DNA of 64,000 bases from positions 124,001 to 188,000 of the forward strand of contig CAYFMT010000002.1 of NCBI GenBank assembly GCA_964344305.1. The letters run 5' to 3'. The position numbers and the translations under genes are program-made. This DNA is from JABMOV01 sp964344305 (GTDB lineage: Bacteria; Fidelibacterota; Marinisomatia; Marinisomatales; JABMOV01). Under the pieces are notes generated by a model. The model had not been told where the DNA came from. It searched no databases and was given only the letters and a program-made list of their open reading frames with translations. This document shows positions 34,042 through 43,851 of the stretch, piece after piece; the stretch's first letter is position 1; the number at the start of each line of letters is the position of its first letter.

Positions 34042-35108
34042 TTCTTCAGATACCCCTCAAACCCATCAGACATTATTTCCTCAAACGTTCCATCATTCCT
34101 TCGAACTATGAGGAATGCCTCTACACCATCCATTGAATGAATTAAATCCATTCCTTCGTCTATACCCAGGATAAGGAGTGACGTTGCCAATCCATCTGCC
34201 AGCATACAGGTTGGCGCAATAACGGTGGCTGACCCGACTGAGCTATCGGTGGGGTATCCTGTTCTCGGGTCAAGAATATGACTGAAAATCCTACCTTCAT
34301 ATTCAACATAATTTCGATAGTCACCCGATGTTGCAATCCCTCCACCAGAGATTGAAATAGAGGAATAAAGCGTGGGATAAATACTTGATTCAAGTGAGGG
34401 TGTTTCGATTCCGATCCGCCAGGACTTTTTTTCTTCATTCAATCCGGCTGTCACCATTTCACCTCCAATCTCAACAAGGAAATCCGTGAATCCTGTTTGC
34501 TTAAGTAGACGAGCCACTTCATCCACACCATACCCCTTGGCGATTGCATTTACATCAATATGCAAATCCGGGTTGGACTTTGCCAAATAATGTTTTGATA
34601 TTTTCAGATTGTTGTATCCAATTTGGGTCAGCAGTGAATCAATCTCATACCGGTCCGGAGGAACCCAATCATGTCGAATCGTCGCTGTCCTGAATCCCCA
34701 AAGTCGAATAAGAGGCATAACCGTGATGTCAAATGCACCGCCAGTAAGATTGGATATTTCCATGGATTGGGCGACTACTTCAGAGAAATGTGTTGAAATT
34801 GACACATTCGCAGTATCATAGAATGCATTAAACCTTGAGATTGATGACGTAGGATCATAGGTGGACAATTCGCCATTGATTACAGCAAGCACAGAATCAA
34901 CGTCTGCTTGTATTTTTGCCGTGGAAAACCTCCCATCCACATCCACAACCGTGATGTTGTATGTGGTTCCCATGGTCTCTCCATGGATATAAATAGATGA
35001 ATGTTTTTCCGCACATGACAGCAGAAAAATGAAAGAGCCCACAAGGATGTGAGCTCTTAAAACAGATGTCTCAATTCTGAAAAGGTTTCGACTAACCAAA
35101 TTTATCAT
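34038..35108 (-). CDS. apbE: FAD:protein FMN transferase ApbE (lipoprotein)
   Basis: This 356-residue protein starts with a lipoprotein signal ending in FLLSC near residue 32, so it is anchored in the periplasm. Family motifs follow: ETMGTTYNITV, LSTYDPTSSISRFN, DVNAIAKGYGVDEV, GGGIATSGDYRNY, FSHILDPRTGYPTD and CMLADGLATSLLILG (metal and FAD sites). ApbE covalently attaches FMN to Thr residues of NqrB and NqrC, whose acceptor motifs are both present here. It is the last gene of the nuo-nqr block and overlaps nqrF by 17 bp. Confidence 0.96.
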   Translation of the reverse strand: MINLVSRNLFRIETSVLRAHILVGSFIFLLSCAEKHSSIYIHGETMGTTYNITVVDVDGRFSTAKIQADVDSVLAVINGELSTYDPTSSISRFNAFYDTANVSISTHFSEVVAQSMEISNLTGGAFDITVMPLIRLWGFRTATIRHDWVPPDRYEIDSLLTQIGYNNLKISKHYLAKSNPDLHIDVNAIAKGYGVDEVARLLKQTGFTDFLVEIGGEMVTAGLNEEKKSWRIGIETPSLESSIYPTLYSSISISGGGIATSGDYRNYVEYEGRIFSHILDPRTGYPTDSSVGSATVIAPTCMLADGLATSLLILGIDEGMDLIHSMDGVEAFLIVRRNDGTFEEIMSDGFEGYLKN

Positions 35109-36315
35109 ACGCTATCATTTCCGGTTCTACACCCAGATCGTATAGCATCCTGTCGACGGCATCAATCATTGGGGGTGGGCCACACATATAATATTCAATT
35201 TCTGTGGGGTCTTCATGGTCTTTCAGGTAATTATCATACAATACCTGGTGGATAAATCCTGTGGCACCTGTCCAGTTATCCTCCAGAACCGGTTCGGACA
35301 TGGCAACGGTATAATCAAAATTAGTGAAATCTTCCTGTAGCGAATCAAAGTCATCTTGATAGAACATCTCCCTCAAGGACCTTGCACCGTACCAGAATGA
35401 AACTTTTCGGTTTGTGTTTTGCGTACGTAGTATATCGAAAATATGACTCCTCATGGGTGCCATCCCTGCTCCACCGCCAATAAACACCATTTCCCTATCC
35501 GTATCCTTGGCAAAGAACTCGCCGTATGGTCCTGAGACCCATACTTTGTCACCGGGTTTTAAATTAAAAATGAATGAAGAAGCGATTCCCGGGGGTGCGT
35601 CAGGCGCCCAGGGTGGTGGTGATGCAATTCTTACGTTCAACATGACAATATTGCCTTCTGCAGGATGATTGGCCATGGAATATGCACGATAGATAGTGTC
35701 TGAAGATTTGGCATGGTATTGCCACATGTCAAACTTATCCCATACATCCCTGTATTCATCTTCAACATCAAATTCCCTGTAATCCAGTTCATAGGGTGGA
35801 ATATCGATCTGGATATATCCTCCGGCACGAAAATCAAGGTTCTCTCCAGAAGGCAATTCCAGAATTAGCTCTTTGATGAACGTAGCGACATTTTCATTGG
35901 AACGTACGGTACATTCCCATTTCTGGATATTGAAAATTTCATCCGGGACCTGGATAGACATATCCTGCTTGACCTTCACCTGACAGGCAAGACGCCAGTG
36001 CTCCTTTGCTTCTGAACGGTTAATATGATTGGTTTCTGTTGGGAGAATATCTCCGCCACCATCTATCACCTGGCATTTGCACTGAGCACAGGTTCCGCCA
36101 CCACCGCAAGCTGATGGTATAAATATGTCTTTGCTTACCAGGGCATTCAGTAGTGTAGCCCCTGGTTTAACCGTTACGGATTTGTCAGTGTCTTCATTAA
36201 TGGTGATCGTTACATCTCCCTGGGGCAATAACTTGCTCTCAGCAAAATTCAGGATAAGAACCAGTAACAGGATCAACGCTGTAAATACAATAACACCTGT
36301 GATTGCAGTAATCAT
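35092..36315 (-). CDS. nqrF: Na+-translocating NADH:quinone oxidoreductase subunit F
   Basis: This 407-residue electron-entry subunit has an N-terminal membrane helix (about 5-24). A [2Fe-2S] domain follows with Cys70, Cys76, Cys79 and Cys111, then an FAD domain (YRAYSMANHP) and an NADH domain (FIGGGAGMAPMRSHIFD near 276-292, and YYMCGPPPM). The order and cysteine spacing are those of Vibrio NqrF. It oxidises NADH on the cytoplasmic side. The spacer to nqrE is 9 bp. Confidence 0.98.
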   Translation of the reverse strand: MITAITGVIVFTALILLLVLILNFAESKLLPQGDVTITINEDTDKSVTVKPGATLLNALVSKDIFIPSACGGGGTCAQCKCQVIDGGGDILPTETNHINRSEAKEHWRLACQVKVKQDMSIQVPDEIFNIQKWECTVRSNENVATFIKELILELPSGENLDFRAGGYIQIDIPPYELDYREFDVEDEYRDVWDKFDMWQYHAKSSDTIYRAYSMANHPAEGNIVMLNVRIASPPPWAPDAPPGIASSFIFNLKPGDKVWVSGPYGEFFAKDTDREMVFIGGGAGMAPMRSHIFDILRTQNTNRKVSFWYGARSLREMFYQDDFDSLQEDFTNFDYTVAMSEPVLEDNWTGATGFIHQVLYDNYLKDHEDPTEIEYYMCGPPPMIDAVDRMLYDLGVEPEMIAYDKFG

Positions 36316-36324
36316 ATTGCTTTC

Positions 36325-36936
36325 CTATAAATCGATTCCTGAGAATGCCATAAATGCCATACTCAACAGACCGGTAAGGAGCATGGTTATTCCCAGTCCT
36401 TTTAATCCCGGAGGCACATTGGAGTAACGTAATTTGTGTCGAATAGCTGCCATTGATACAATTGCTAGGAAGAATCCAACACCTGAACCAAATCCAAACA
36501 CAGCTGTTTCGCCAAATGTGTATTCCCGTTCCACCATAAACAGAGATCCACCCAAAATGGCACAGTTCACCGCAATCAAGGGTAAAAATATTCCCAGGCT
36601 ATGATACAGGGGAGGGAAAAATCTGTCCAGAATCATTTCCACAAGTTGAACCATGGCTGCGATGACAGCAATAAAGGCAATGAAATTCAAGAAGCTGAGA
36701 TCAACATCAGCTAGCCCAAGCCAGCCAAGGGCTCCATCTTTCAGGAAATAGGAGTGAATTAGCCAGTTTACTGGAGCCGTGATTGTGAGCACAAATACAA
36801 CAGCAATACCAAGCCCGATAGATGTTTCCACCTTCTTGGAAATTGCCAGGAATGAACACATACCAAGAAAATACGCCAGGAGGATATTCTCAACGAATAT
36901 AGCTTTTGTTGCCAGGGATAAATAATGTTCCAACAT
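36325..36936 (-). CDS. nqrE: Na+-NQR subunit E
   Basis: This 203-residue protein has six membrane helices. The half-helix Cys residues that share an iron centre with NqrD are visible at Cys27 (LGMCSFLAISKK) and Cys125 (AVNCAILGG). The ENILLAYFLG start is typical of the family. It follows nqrD after 2 bp. Confidence 0.97.
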   Translation of the reverse strand: MLEHYLSLATKAIFVENILLAYFLGMCSFLAISKKVETSIGLGIAVVFVLTITAPVNWLIHSYFLKDGALGWLGLADVDLSFLNFIAFIAVIAAMVQLVEMILDRFFPPLYHSLGIFLPLIAVNCAILGGSLFMVEREYTFGETAVFGFGSGVGFFLAIVSMAAIRHKLRYSNVPPGLKGLGITMLLTGLLSMAFMAFSGIDL

Positions 36937-36938
36937 GA

Positions 36939-37562
36939 TTAGGCTTCCTCAAACTTTGACACGGATCTTATTCCCCAGATGATCAAACCCAGAATGATGA
37001 ACGCTCCTGGTGAAAGGACGAATAAACCAACATTTGAATACCCAGCATCGTATATCGCTTGTGGAATAACAGAATATCCCAGCAATGTACCGCTGCCGAA
37101 TACTTCCCGGAAAAATGAAACTGCGATAAGTATAATTCCGTAACCCAGTCCATTGCCCAGACCATCGAGAAATGCTCGCCCAGGTGGGTTCTGCATGGCA
37201 AAAGCCTCTGCCCTGCCCATCACAATGCAGTTGGTAATGATAAGACCGACAAAAACGGATAACTGTTTACTGATATCATACATGAACGCCCTGAGAACCT
37301 GATCCGTGAGAATTACAAGGGATGCAATAACCACAAGCATGACAATAATTCGTACACGTGCGGGAATCCATTTCCGCAGAATCGCAATAATGGTATTGGA
37401 AAATGAGATTACAAAAACCACAGCCAGAGTCATAACAAGGGCTGTATCCATTTTCACTGTGACGGCCAACGCGGAACAAATTCCAAGAATTTGTGATGTA
37501 ATGGGATTATCTTGAATGAGAGGATCTGCGAAAGCCTGTTTTGATTTTGGATCTAATGCCAT
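36939..37562 (-). CDS. nqrD: Na+-NQR subunit D
   Basis: This 207-residue protein has six membrane helices. The conserved iron-centre residues are Cys29 (ILGICSALAV) and Cys112 (ITNCIVMGRAEAFA), at the same numbers as in Vibrio NqrD. FREVFGSGTLLGY near 152-164 matches the family. NqrM, encoded divergently at 33.8 kb, is thought to load this centre. Confidence 0.98.
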   Translation of the reverse strand: MALDPKSKQAFADPLIQDNPITSQILGICSALAVTVKMDTALVMTLAVVFVISFSNTIIAILRKWIPARVRIIVMLVVIASLVILTDQVLRAFMYDISKQLSVFVGLIITNCIVMGRAEAFAMQNPPGRAFLDGLGNGLGYGIILIAVSFFREVFGSGTLLGYSVIPQAIYDAGYSNVGLFVLSPGAFIILGLIIWGIRSVSKFEEA

Positions 37563-37574
37563 ATCACTAACCCC

Positions 37575-38249
37575 TTAGTTCTTTTCCCGAATACTAGACA
37601 AGTATTCGCCATATTTTTTTAGATCCTGATCCATGAATACATTCATCCCCTTAGTGGTCATGGTGGCACCGGAAATTCCGTCCACCATGCAATATTCCTT
37701 TGGATGCCCTTTTTCCACCATTCCCTTGACAATCTCAATACTGCAGGGAACGCCATCAGGGGTCACAATTTTCTTTCCTTTAAAATTTGATGTAAACCAG
37801 TCCTTCTCAATTTCACCACCCAATCCCGGGGTTTCGCCATGACGATAAAATGTAATGCCTTTCACCGTTTCGCCATCGGGCTCAATGGCCAGGTATCCAT
37901 AAATCGTAGACCATAAACCTTTTCCTGAAATTGGTATAGAGTAGCCTGTTTCCAAATCATTCTCCACTTTGACATATACAATTTGCCCATCGGCATCAAC
38001 AACGTTACCCATTTCATTGACTTCAATGGTTTTTATATACGTTTCAAACAGGGATTCTATTTCATCTGCAGTAAGTTTTTTGGATGCATCTTCAGGAATA
38101 TCCAATGAACGGAGAATATTCTTCTTCATATCAATCTGCACATTCCTTTCCTGTCGTTCACTCAGGGCTGTTGCTGCCATGGATAACAGGAAACCAACCA
38201 CAATGGTAATAGAAGACATAAACATGAGGACATATCGATTACTGCGCAT
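37575..38249 (-). CDS. nqrC: Na+-NQR subunit C, covalent-FMN protein
   Basis: This 224-residue protein has an N-terminal membrane helix (about 7-27) and a periplasmic FMN domain. The flavinylation motif Asp190-Gly-Ile-Ser-Gly-Ala-Thr196 is intact, so Thr196 should carry FMN placed by ApbE. GLGGEIEKDWFTSNFKGK near 142-159 is also typical. It overlaps the nqrB stop by 11 bp. Confidence 0.97.
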   Translation of the reverse strand: MRSNRYVLMFMSSITIVVGFLLSMAATALSERQERNVQIDMKKNILRSLDIPEDASKKLTADEIESLFETYIKTIEVNEMGNVVDADGQIVYVKVENDLETGYSIPISGKGLWSTIYGYLAIEPDGETVKGITFYRHGETPGLGGEIEKDWFTSNFKGKKIVTPDGVPCSIEIVKGMVEKGHPKEYCMVDGISGATMTTKGMNVFMDQDLKKYGEYLSSIREKN

Positions 38250-39414
38250 AACGTGCTACCCTCCGCTTTATATTCCTCTGAACCACGAAATAGTCTATCA
38301 AGGGAGAAAATGCATTCATGAGCAAAATAGCCAGCATAGTACCTTCCGGATAGGCAGGGTTCACTGACCGGATGATAACGGTTAAGAATCCTATGAGGAT
38401 GCCGTAAATCCATCTACCAGCATTCGTGTGGCAGGCAGATACGGGATCGGTTGCCATAAACACGATACCAAACATAAAACCACCCATCACAATATGATAA
38501 TGCGCGGGGATGGTAAGCATGGTGTTTGTGGAATGTGGTGCAGCCAGATTCAAGACAAATGCCGTCAAGACCAACCCTATTACACCGCCAACAATAATTC
38601 TCCATGAACCCACTTTTGTGTAAATGAGAATCAGGGCACCAATGAGGATCATAAGTGCACTTGTTTCCCCTATGGATCCAGGGATCCAACCCACGAAGAG
38701 ATTTAACCAGGAATAATCAAATTGTGCCACATTATCCAATAGAGTGACAGCATCCTGACCAACCTGTCCTGCCGGAATTGCCAGTGATGTTGCACCGGTA
38801 TACCCATCTGGAGCAGAAATCCACACCTTATCCCCTGAGATATTTCCCGGGTAGGCGAAAAAGACAAATGCTCGAGCCGTCAACGCAGGATTGAAAATAT
38901 TCATACCGGTTCCACCGAAAATCATTTTCCCAATCACAACACCAAAGGTGGTTGCCACAGCAACCTGCCACAGTGGGATGGTTACAGGCATAATTAATGG
39001 AATGAGAAGACCGGTAACGAGAAATCCTTCATCAACCTCGTGTTTTCTAACGATGGAGAACAGAACCTCCCAGAAACCACCTACCACATATGAAACGAGG
39101 GCGATAGGAACAAAAATCTTTAATCCTGCAAGGATGTTTGCCGCCCAGCTTCTTTGTAAACCAAGTGCAATCGCTTCCTGATACCCTGCATTAAGGATAC
39201 CGAAAATGGTTGCGGGCAAAAGGGCCACAACTACCACTATCATTACCCTCTTGATATCAACACTGTCTCGTATATGCGGTCCGGATTCAGTCTGCTCATC
39301 TGTGTTGAACATAAATGTGTCCATGGCCTCAAACAGCGGAAAAAACAGGTGAAATGAACCACCTTCTTCGAATTTAGGCCGGAGACTATCGTGAATTCGT
39401 TTTATGAATTTCAT
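38239..39414 (-). CDS. nqrB: Na+-NQR subunit B, covalent-FMN and riboflavin membrane subunit
   Basis: This 391-residue protein has about ten membrane helices and is the main Na+-channel subunit. The flavinylation motif is Asp203-Gly-Tyr-Thr-Gly-Ala-Thr209. GGTGMNIFNPALTARAFVFFAYP near 167-189 and the C-terminal MATDPVSACHTNAGRWIYG are family hallmarks. It follows nqrA after 2 bp. Confidence 0.98.
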   Translation of the reverse strand: MKFIKRIHDSLRPKFEEGGSFHLFFPLFEAMDTFMFNTDEQTESGPHIRDSVDIKRVMIVVVVALLPATIFGILNAGYQEAIALGLQRSWAANILAGLKIFVPIALVSYVVGGFWEVLFSIVRKHEVDEGFLVTGLLIPLIMPVTIPLWQVAVATTFGVVIGKMIFGGTGMNIFNPALTARAFVFFAYPGNISGDKVWISAPDGYTGATSLAIPAGQVGQDAVTLLDNVAQFDYSWLNLFVGWIPGSIGETSALMILIGALILIYTKVGSWRIIVGGVIGLVLTAFVLNLAAPHSTNTMLTIPAHYHIVMGGFMFGIVFMATDPVSACHTNAGRWIYGILIGFLTVIIRSVNPAYPEGTMLAILLMNAFSPLIDYFVVQRNIKRRVARYAQ

Positions 39415-39416
39415 TC

Positions 39417-40760
39417 CTAATTCTCCTTCACAATAATATCCAGGCCCTGGCGAATGGCGCCACCCAGGTCAATCTTGCTTGGGCAGGCAAAGCTGCATAG
39501 AGCTACATCCTCTTCCACAACTTCCATAATTCCCAGTTTTTCCATTTCATCTATGTCTTGAGCCAGAATTGCACGATACAGGGGATTTGGAAGGATATCC
39601 ATTGGCAGGACATCTTCCCAGGCATTCACTGGAACCATAGCCCTGTGACCCCCATGTCGAAGTGTAGTGAAATTGAATGTCCGACTGTTCCCTCCAAGAT
39701 AGGATCTCATTAAACTGTAAGTCCTTTTTGCACTTCCAGTACCCATCCATCCAAGAAATGGGCGATCATGACTTTCGTCAATGCAGCTGACTGACGAATG
39801 ATAATAACCCATATGAGATGAATACGTGATGGCTTTGCCCGTGAGAACATCGCCGCGTATGATGCGATGATTTCCTTCCATAAGGCGATCAAGTATAAGG
39901 TCCTCCCCATTTACACCCATCCGTGTCTTGATATATCCTGTTTCCTTCATGGATGGTCCACCCACACTCATAATGATGGTTGGATCATAGGAACCTGATG
40001 TTAGGGCTTTCCCCAGGATAACGACATGCTGTGGGTCCAAGACCCAAACCGTATCGCCAGGGTTAACGGGATCAAGATGATGGATCAGGACACCGGCATT
40101 TCCAACAGGATGTGGTCCATTGATGCGGTGTGTTCTGCAATCCTGTAAATCTTTGAAAGCACTGCAGTCAGCATTTTCGTGAATCGCCACATGCACATCC
40201 CCATCAGTAAGCTTTGCCAGTGCAGAAATACCTGTCTGAAAAGGCGAATCCTGTCCTTCCAGGACAAATGCATGGTTGACGGATAATGGTGCGGTACTGG
40301 AAGCAGAAATAAAAATACTTTTTGGAACATTTGCAGGATCGGCCACTGAGTTAAAAGGACGCTGACGGATCATTGGCCAGAGGTTCATTTCAAGGATTTT
40401 TGCATGGATCACATCCCTGTCTGCACTCTCTACCTTGATGGGTTCAACAGAGGCAAATGCCTCATCTTCAGATAGAGTTATTTCCAGTTCCTGGATCACC
40501 CTTCGTGGGCCATATTGTATATTCGATACAGTCCCACCACCTGGTGAAGCCCACTTAACTTGAGGGTTCTGTTTATCAAAAAAGACAGGGTCACCACAGG
40601 AAACCGTATCACCTTTTTTCACTAAAAGTTTTGGTTTTACATACAAAAATTCTTCTGGTAATAAGGCGACCGTTTTGGGTGATTCCGTATCCAGATATGC
40701 TTGTTGCGGGACACCGGCAATACCAATATCATGTCCCTTCTTCAATCTTAAGTATGCCAT
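39417..40760 (-). CDS. nqrA: Na+-NQR subunit A
   Basis: This 447-residue soluble peripheral subunit belongs to the RnfC/NqrA family. It starts with LRLKKGHDIGIAGVP and has the barrel-sandwich stretch VKKGDTVSCGDPVFFDKQNP near 48-67 and ASPGGGTVSNIQYGPRRVIQ. The C-terminal region lacks RnfC-type 4Fe-4S cysteine motifs, consistent with NqrA. It follows nuoN after 19 bp, so complex I and NQR appear to be one transcription unit. Confidence 0.96.
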   Translation of the reverse strand: MAYLRLKKGHDIGIAGVPQQAYLDTESPKTVALLPEEFLYVKPKLLVKKGDTVSCGDPVFFDKQNPQVKWASPGGGTVSNIQYGPRRVIQELEITLSEDEAFASVEPIKVESADRDVIHAKILEMNLWPMIRQRPFNSVADPANVPKSIFISASSTAPLSVNHAFVLEGQDSPFQTGISALAKLTDGDVHVAIHENADCSAFKDLQDCRTHRINGPHPVGNAGVLIHHLDPVNPGDTVWVLDPQHVVILGKALTSGSYDPTIIMSVGGPSMKETGYIKTRMGVNGEDLILDRLMEGNHRIIRGDVLTGKAITYSSHMGYYHSSVSCIDESHDRPFLGWMGTGSAKRTYSLMRSYLGGNSRTFNFTTLRHGGHRAMVPVNAWEDVLPMDILPNPLYRAILAQDIDEMEKLGIMEVVEEDVALCSFACPSKIDLGGAIRQGLDIIVKEN

Positions 40761-40779
40761 AATTACGGTTTCTCAATGA

Positions 40780-42255
40780 TTAATAAATACTTGTGAACAG
40801 GATCAGTCCATTCTTTATCCATCCGGCCACAGGTGCCCAATAAATACCAAGAACTATGGCCGGAACAGCCAGGAAGACCAGCAACGTGGTCAATGTTTTT
40901 GATGGGAAAGCCAATACGTCAACTCGTTCTCCACGCAGGAACATGACTTTTACCACCCTGAGATAGTAATACAATGAAATCACACTGTTGATGATCCCTG
41001 CAAAGGCAAGCCAGTAAAAGTCGGGCCCTGATTTGATAACGGCAGCAAATAAATAGAATTTCCCAATGAATCCAGCAGTTGGAGGTAAACCTGTGAGTGA
41101 AAACATGAAAACTGTCATTACCACACCAAGGAAGGGCATTGTCCAACCCAGTTCCTTGAATGAATCAATGTGGTCTGATCCCAGGCGATTTTGTACCGCT
41201 ACCACCACAAAAAATGCCCCAAGATTCATAAACACATACATAACAAGGTACATCATGATACCATAATATCCATCCTGGGATAATAATGGCAGGCCCATCA
41301 TCATGTATCCGGCATGTGCAATGGTTGAGTAGGCCAGCATTCGTTTGACACTATCCTGCTGCAAAGCTACCAGGTTTCCAAGCGTCATTGTTGCCACGGA
41401 TAATATTGCCAGGATCATTGGCCAGGGCAGGGATGTCAATTCCATGCTATTCAATGGGACAAACACATCATTAAAGAATCGAATAAGCACGCCGAATCCG
41501 GCTGCCTTGGGTGCTACAGATAAAAAGGCCGTAACAGGTGTTGGTGCACCTTCGTACACATCCGGTGTCCAGAAATGAAATGGTACCGCAGAAATTTTAT
41601 AACCAAACCCTGCAAGGATTAGAACGGCGGATACAATCAGTGCCAGGTTGGCCGTTCCATTCAGGTTGGCAATGGCTATCTGTAAATCGTGAAAATTGGT
41701 ACTTCCGGTGAGACCAAATAAAATACTGAATCCGAACAACATTAATCCCGATGAAAAGGCACCGTATATCACGTATTTCAATGCTGCTTCATTGGCTCGT
41801 TTGTCCAGCTTAATGTAACCAGCAAGGATAAACGATGTGATGGATACGATCTCAAGGGAAAGGTATACCATGACCATGTTGATGGATGATACCAGGAGGA
41901 ACATGCCAAAAACCATCACGAGCATCAGTGTATAGAATTCTCCCATCCTGTAGGATTCAAATTCTTTGGTTCTTGGAATAATAAAGAGGGTATAAATGGC
42001 GGCGATGGCAATGATCTGTTTGAAGAAAGTGCCAAACGGATCGAAGGCTATCTGCTTAAAGAAAAGGGATACGGTTGTTGACCCAAAATCGGATATCAAT
42101 ATCCACAGGACCACCACCACACCTGCAATAGCCCACCATTTTAGGCGGTTGGAATCCTTCCTTGGGTATATGAAATCCAGGGAGACAACCACAAGTGCCG
42201 TAATGACAAGTATGATTTCCGGCCAGAAAAGACTGATACTCTGGATATTATCCAT
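40780..42255 (-). CDS. nuoN: NADH-quinone oxidoreductase (complex I) subunit N
   Basis: This 491-residue antiporter-like membrane subunit has about 14 helices. Typical features are the FYTLMLVMVFGMFLLVSS region, YLSLEIVSITSFILAGY with the essential Glu, YKISAVPFHFWTPDVYEGAPTPVTAFLSVAPKAAGF with the channel Lys and His, and VKRMLAYSTIAHAGYMMMG. Length is typical. It is the last of the eleven nuo genes, 15 bp after nuoM. Confidence 0.97.
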   Translation of the reverse strand: MDNIQSISLFWPEIILVITALVVVSLDFIYPRKDSNRLKWWAIAGVVVVLWILISDFGSTTVSLFFKQIAFDPFGTFFKQIIAIAAIYTLFIIPRTKEFESYRMGEFYTLMLVMVFGMFLLVSSINMVMVYLSLEIVSITSFILAGYIKLDKRANEAALKYVIYGAFSSGLMLFGFSILFGLTGSTNFHDLQIAIANLNGTANLALIVSAVLILAGFGYKISAVPFHFWTPDVYEGAPTPVTAFLSVAPKAAGFGVLIRFFNDVFVPLNSMELTSLPWPMILAILSVATMTLGNLVALQQDSVKRMLAYSTIAHAGYMMMGLPLLSQDGYYGIMMYLVMYVFMNLGAFFVVVAVQNRLGSDHIDSFKELGWTMPFLGVVMTVFMFSLTGLPPTAGFIGKFYLFAAVIKSGPDFYWLAFAGIINSVISLYYYLRVVKVMFLRGERVDVLAFPSKTLTTLLVFLAVPAIVLGIYWAPVAGWIKNGLILFTSIY

Positions 42256-42270
42256 TCCTAACTCATCCCT

Positions 42271-43821
42271 TTATGGCAGTGTTGCCACATTGCTCCATAC
42301 CACAACCTGATCTATCAAAACAGCCATGGTTTCTTTAATCATATCCAAAAATGGACCCGGGTATATTCCGAGGAAAATTGTAATAACCGCTAATGGAATA
42401 ACGGCAAAGAGTTCCCTGCCATTGATTTCAGGCAGCTTGGTGTATTTCTCATTTAGTTTGCCAAAAAATATTCTCTGGAATGCCCATAAGAAATACGCTG
42501 CATTGAGAAGAATTCCTATTGTTGAAATAATGACAATGGTTCTGAACACAGGGAAAGCTCCCACAAAGCACATAAATTCGCTAACGAATCCTGACATACC
42601 GGGTAATCCGAGTCCTGCGAAGAACGCCACACCAACAACAGCAGTGAAAACAGGCATTTGTTTTGCCAGTCCACCGAAACCATTGATATCACGATGGTGA
42701 GCCCTGTCATAAATAACACCAACCAGGATAAACAGCATGGCTGAAATTGTGCCATGATTAAACATCTGGAATACGGCTCCTGTTACACCTGCTTCCGCAG
42801 CGCTGAAATTGTTACCATGGGCTGAACTGGCTGCCACAACGGCTGCCATTCCAATCATGGCATATCCCATGTGGTTTATACTTGAATACGCTACCAGCTT
42901 TTTCAAATCTGTTTGAGCAAGGGCACAGAGCGCCCCCCATATGACATTGATTAGTCCAAGAAATGCTATGGCCCAGGCAAACCACATGACGCCATCAGGT
43001 AGCATTCCATAATTCACACGAAGTAATCCATATACACCCAGTTTCAGAAGGATGCCTGCAAGGATAACGGAAATGGCAGTTGGTGCCTCCACATGAGCCA
43101 GCGGTAACCATGTATGAAATGGGAATACCGGGACTTTTATGGCAAATCCAATAAATAACAATATCCAAATGATCTTAATGGCGCTGATCCCCCACCAGAG
43201 TACACCATCCAATGCCATGGGCGCCGTGTCGATGAGGACGAGCATATCAAATGTTTTTCCACAGTAGAAATAGAGTGCAAGGATTGCCACCAGCATCAGA
43301 ACCGATCCAACCAGCGTAAACAGGAAAAACTTGATGGCCGCATATTCACGTTTAGGTCCGCCCCACATCCCAATAAGGAAATACATGGGCAACAACATCA
43401 CTTCCCAGAATACGTAAAACAGGAAGAAATCCATTGCCAGAAAAACGCCAATCATTCCCGTATCCAATAACAGGAACAGTGCAAAATACCCTTTTACAGC
43501 CCGATCAATCTTCCAGCTCACAAATACTGCCAGGAATGACAGAATCGGAGTCAGCATCACCATTGGGAGGCTTAACCCGTCCACTCCCAGGTGATAAAAA
43601 ATATTGAAGGAAGGTATCCATGCAAATTTCTCTGCAAACTGAATGGTCCCGGATGCAGAATCAAAATCCATCCAGAGTAAAATGGCCACCCAAACCTGAA
43701 GCCCAGTTGCCACAGCGGCAACTGTTTTTATGACTTCGGTTTTTTCCCTGGGAATGAAAGATATAACGATCATTCCCGCAATGGGGAGCCAAACCAACCA
43801 ACTTAAGTACATTGTATCCAT
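42271..43821 (-). CDS. nuoM: Complex I subunit M
   Basis: This 516-residue proton-channel subunit has about 14 helices. Matching elements are YHLGVDGLSLPMVMLTP, FYVFWEVMLLPMYFLIGMWGG with the key Glu, KVPVFPFHTWLPLAHVEAPTAISVILAGILLKLG near 228-261, and LKKLVAYSSINHMGY. It precedes nuoN by 15 bp and follows nuoL after 30 bp. Confidence 0.97.
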   Translation of the reverse strand: MDTMYLSWLVWLPIAGMIVISFIPREKTEVIKTVAAVATGLQVWVAILLWMDFDSASGTIQFAEKFAWIPSFNIFYHLGVDGLSLPMVMLTPILSFLAVFVSWKIDRAVKGYFALFLLLDTGMIGVFLAMDFFLFYVFWEVMLLPMYFLIGMWGGPKREYAAIKFFLFTLVGSVLMLVAILALYFYCGKTFDMLVLIDTAPMALDGVLWWGISAIKIIWILLFIGFAIKVPVFPFHTWLPLAHVEAPTAISVILAGILLKLGVYGLLRVNYGMLPDGVMWFAWAIAFLGLINVIWGALCALAQTDLKKLVAYSSINHMGYAMIGMAAVVAASSAHGNNFSAAEAGVTGAVFQMFNHGTISAMLFILVGVIYDRAHHRDINGFGGLAKQMPVFTAVVGVAFFAGLGLPGMSGFVSEFMCFVGAFPVFRTIVIISTIGILLNAAYFLWAFQRIFFGKLNEKYTKLPEINGRELFAVIPLAVITIFLGIYPGPFLDMIKETMAVLIDQVVVWSNVATLP

Positions 43822-43851
43822 GTAATGTCCTTTGCTTCCCAGATTCCCCGG